A stretch of 64,000 nucleotides of DNA from Oscillospiraceae bacterium (GTDB taxonomy: Bacteria > Bacillota > Clostridia > Oscillospirales > CAG-272), in the NCBI GenBank assembly GCA_022009675.1, contig CP091718.1, positions 992,001 through 1,056,000 of the forward strand, read 5' to 3'. Below are positions 63,782-64,000 of the stretch, piece by piece (the first letter of the stretch is position 1; each line of letters begins with the position of its first letter). The position numbers and the translations under genes are program-made. The notes under the pieces were generated by a model, which was given only the letters and a program-made list of their open reading frames with translations, made no database searches and had not been told where the DNA came from.

Positions 63782-64000
63782 GCGGCACACCCTGCCTTTC
63801 TGCCGCCCGTCTGCCGGGCGGAATATGCGTTTATGCTGTTTTCTGTCTTTGTAATTTCCGTGACTCGCATGCGGTTTTTCCTCCGTACCAGCACCACCAG
63901 TCCGACGGCAAGCGACAGCCCGGCGGGCACAGCCGCCAGTGCAATCGTGATTCGCCGCGCGGCTGCGGTGGTCAGGATGTGGATGCTCCTGTCCGAGAAG
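63778..64000 (-). CDS. C-terminal end of a membrane protein, partial at the window edge
   Basis: The last 73 residues are visible: SDRSIHILTTAAARR, then a membrane helix (ITIALAAVPAGLSLAVGLVVLV), RRKNRMRV and a polar tail. The helix-plus-VRRKNR end resembles the end of the next gene (VRRKYR), so it may be a second GldG-like protein or a permease-GldG fusion. Stop and next start overlap (ATGA), so it is in the same operon. Confidence 0.6.
   Translation of the reverse strand, partial: FSDRSIHILTTAAARRITIALAAVPAGLSLAVGLVVLVRRKNRMRVTEITKTENSINAYSARQTGGRKAGCAA

Overview
The window looks like a chromosomal piece of a GC-rich, endospore-forming member of class Clostridia, most likely in or near Oscillospirales. 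The evidence is a Gram-positive core gene order (DUF2232-gdpP-rplI-dnaB, tilS-hpt-ftsH, rimP-nusA-rnpM-ylxQ-infB, def-fmt-peptidase-rsmB-rlmN), a spore germination protease gene (gpr), a YloV/FakA-type gene and the character of the 16S rRNA. There is no sign of phage, plasmid, CRISPR or a transposase.

Layout. 1-1.5 kb: array of a dispersed two-hairpin repeat. 1.6-4.5 kb: a degraded MBL-fold gene convergent with fakA. 5.4-10.6 kb: mtnN, a GH78-like rhamnosidase and glnS, separated by repeat clusters. 11.4-17.7 kb: gltX with an MBL hydrolase, an orphan peptide-binding lipoprotein and gpr. 18.0-23.6 kb: rRNA operon with two promoters, 16S, tRNA-Ala, tRNA-Ile and 23S, with no linked 5S. 24.4-25.5 kb: a Gfo/Idh/MocA dehydrogenase. 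25.6-35.5 kb: reverse-strand operon DUF2232-gdpP-rplI-dnaB-tilS-hpt-ftsH. 35.8-39.8 kb: class I lysyl-tRNA synthetase fused to a Trbp111-type domain, then an ECF sigma factor and its presumed membrane regulator. 39.8-41.1 kb: repeats. 41.4-47.3 kb: rimP-nusA-rnpM-ylxQ-infB-nudix. 47.3-49.3 kb: a 206-bp MITE-like hairpin, a lipoprotein and a small helical protein. 50.2-52.3 kb: an ABC-F ATPase between repeat arrays. 54.1-64.0 kb: reverse-strand operon running from Gld-like ABC accessory proteins through def, fmt, a zinc peptidase, rsmB and rlmN to a small membrane protein.

Two things dominate beyond housekeeping. First, about 33 copies of a two-palindrome repeat fill most long intergenic gaps, and a second composite hairpin family (six copies) sits at gene ends and supplies the stop codon of two genes. 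Second, many genes, including essential ones (nusA, infB, tilS, fmt, ftsH) and one universally conserved 16S site, carry single-base indels, often in homopolymer runs. The likeliest cause is residual sequencing error. Genes marked frameshifted below are therefore probably intact in the organism, except perhaps the first MBL-fold gene.
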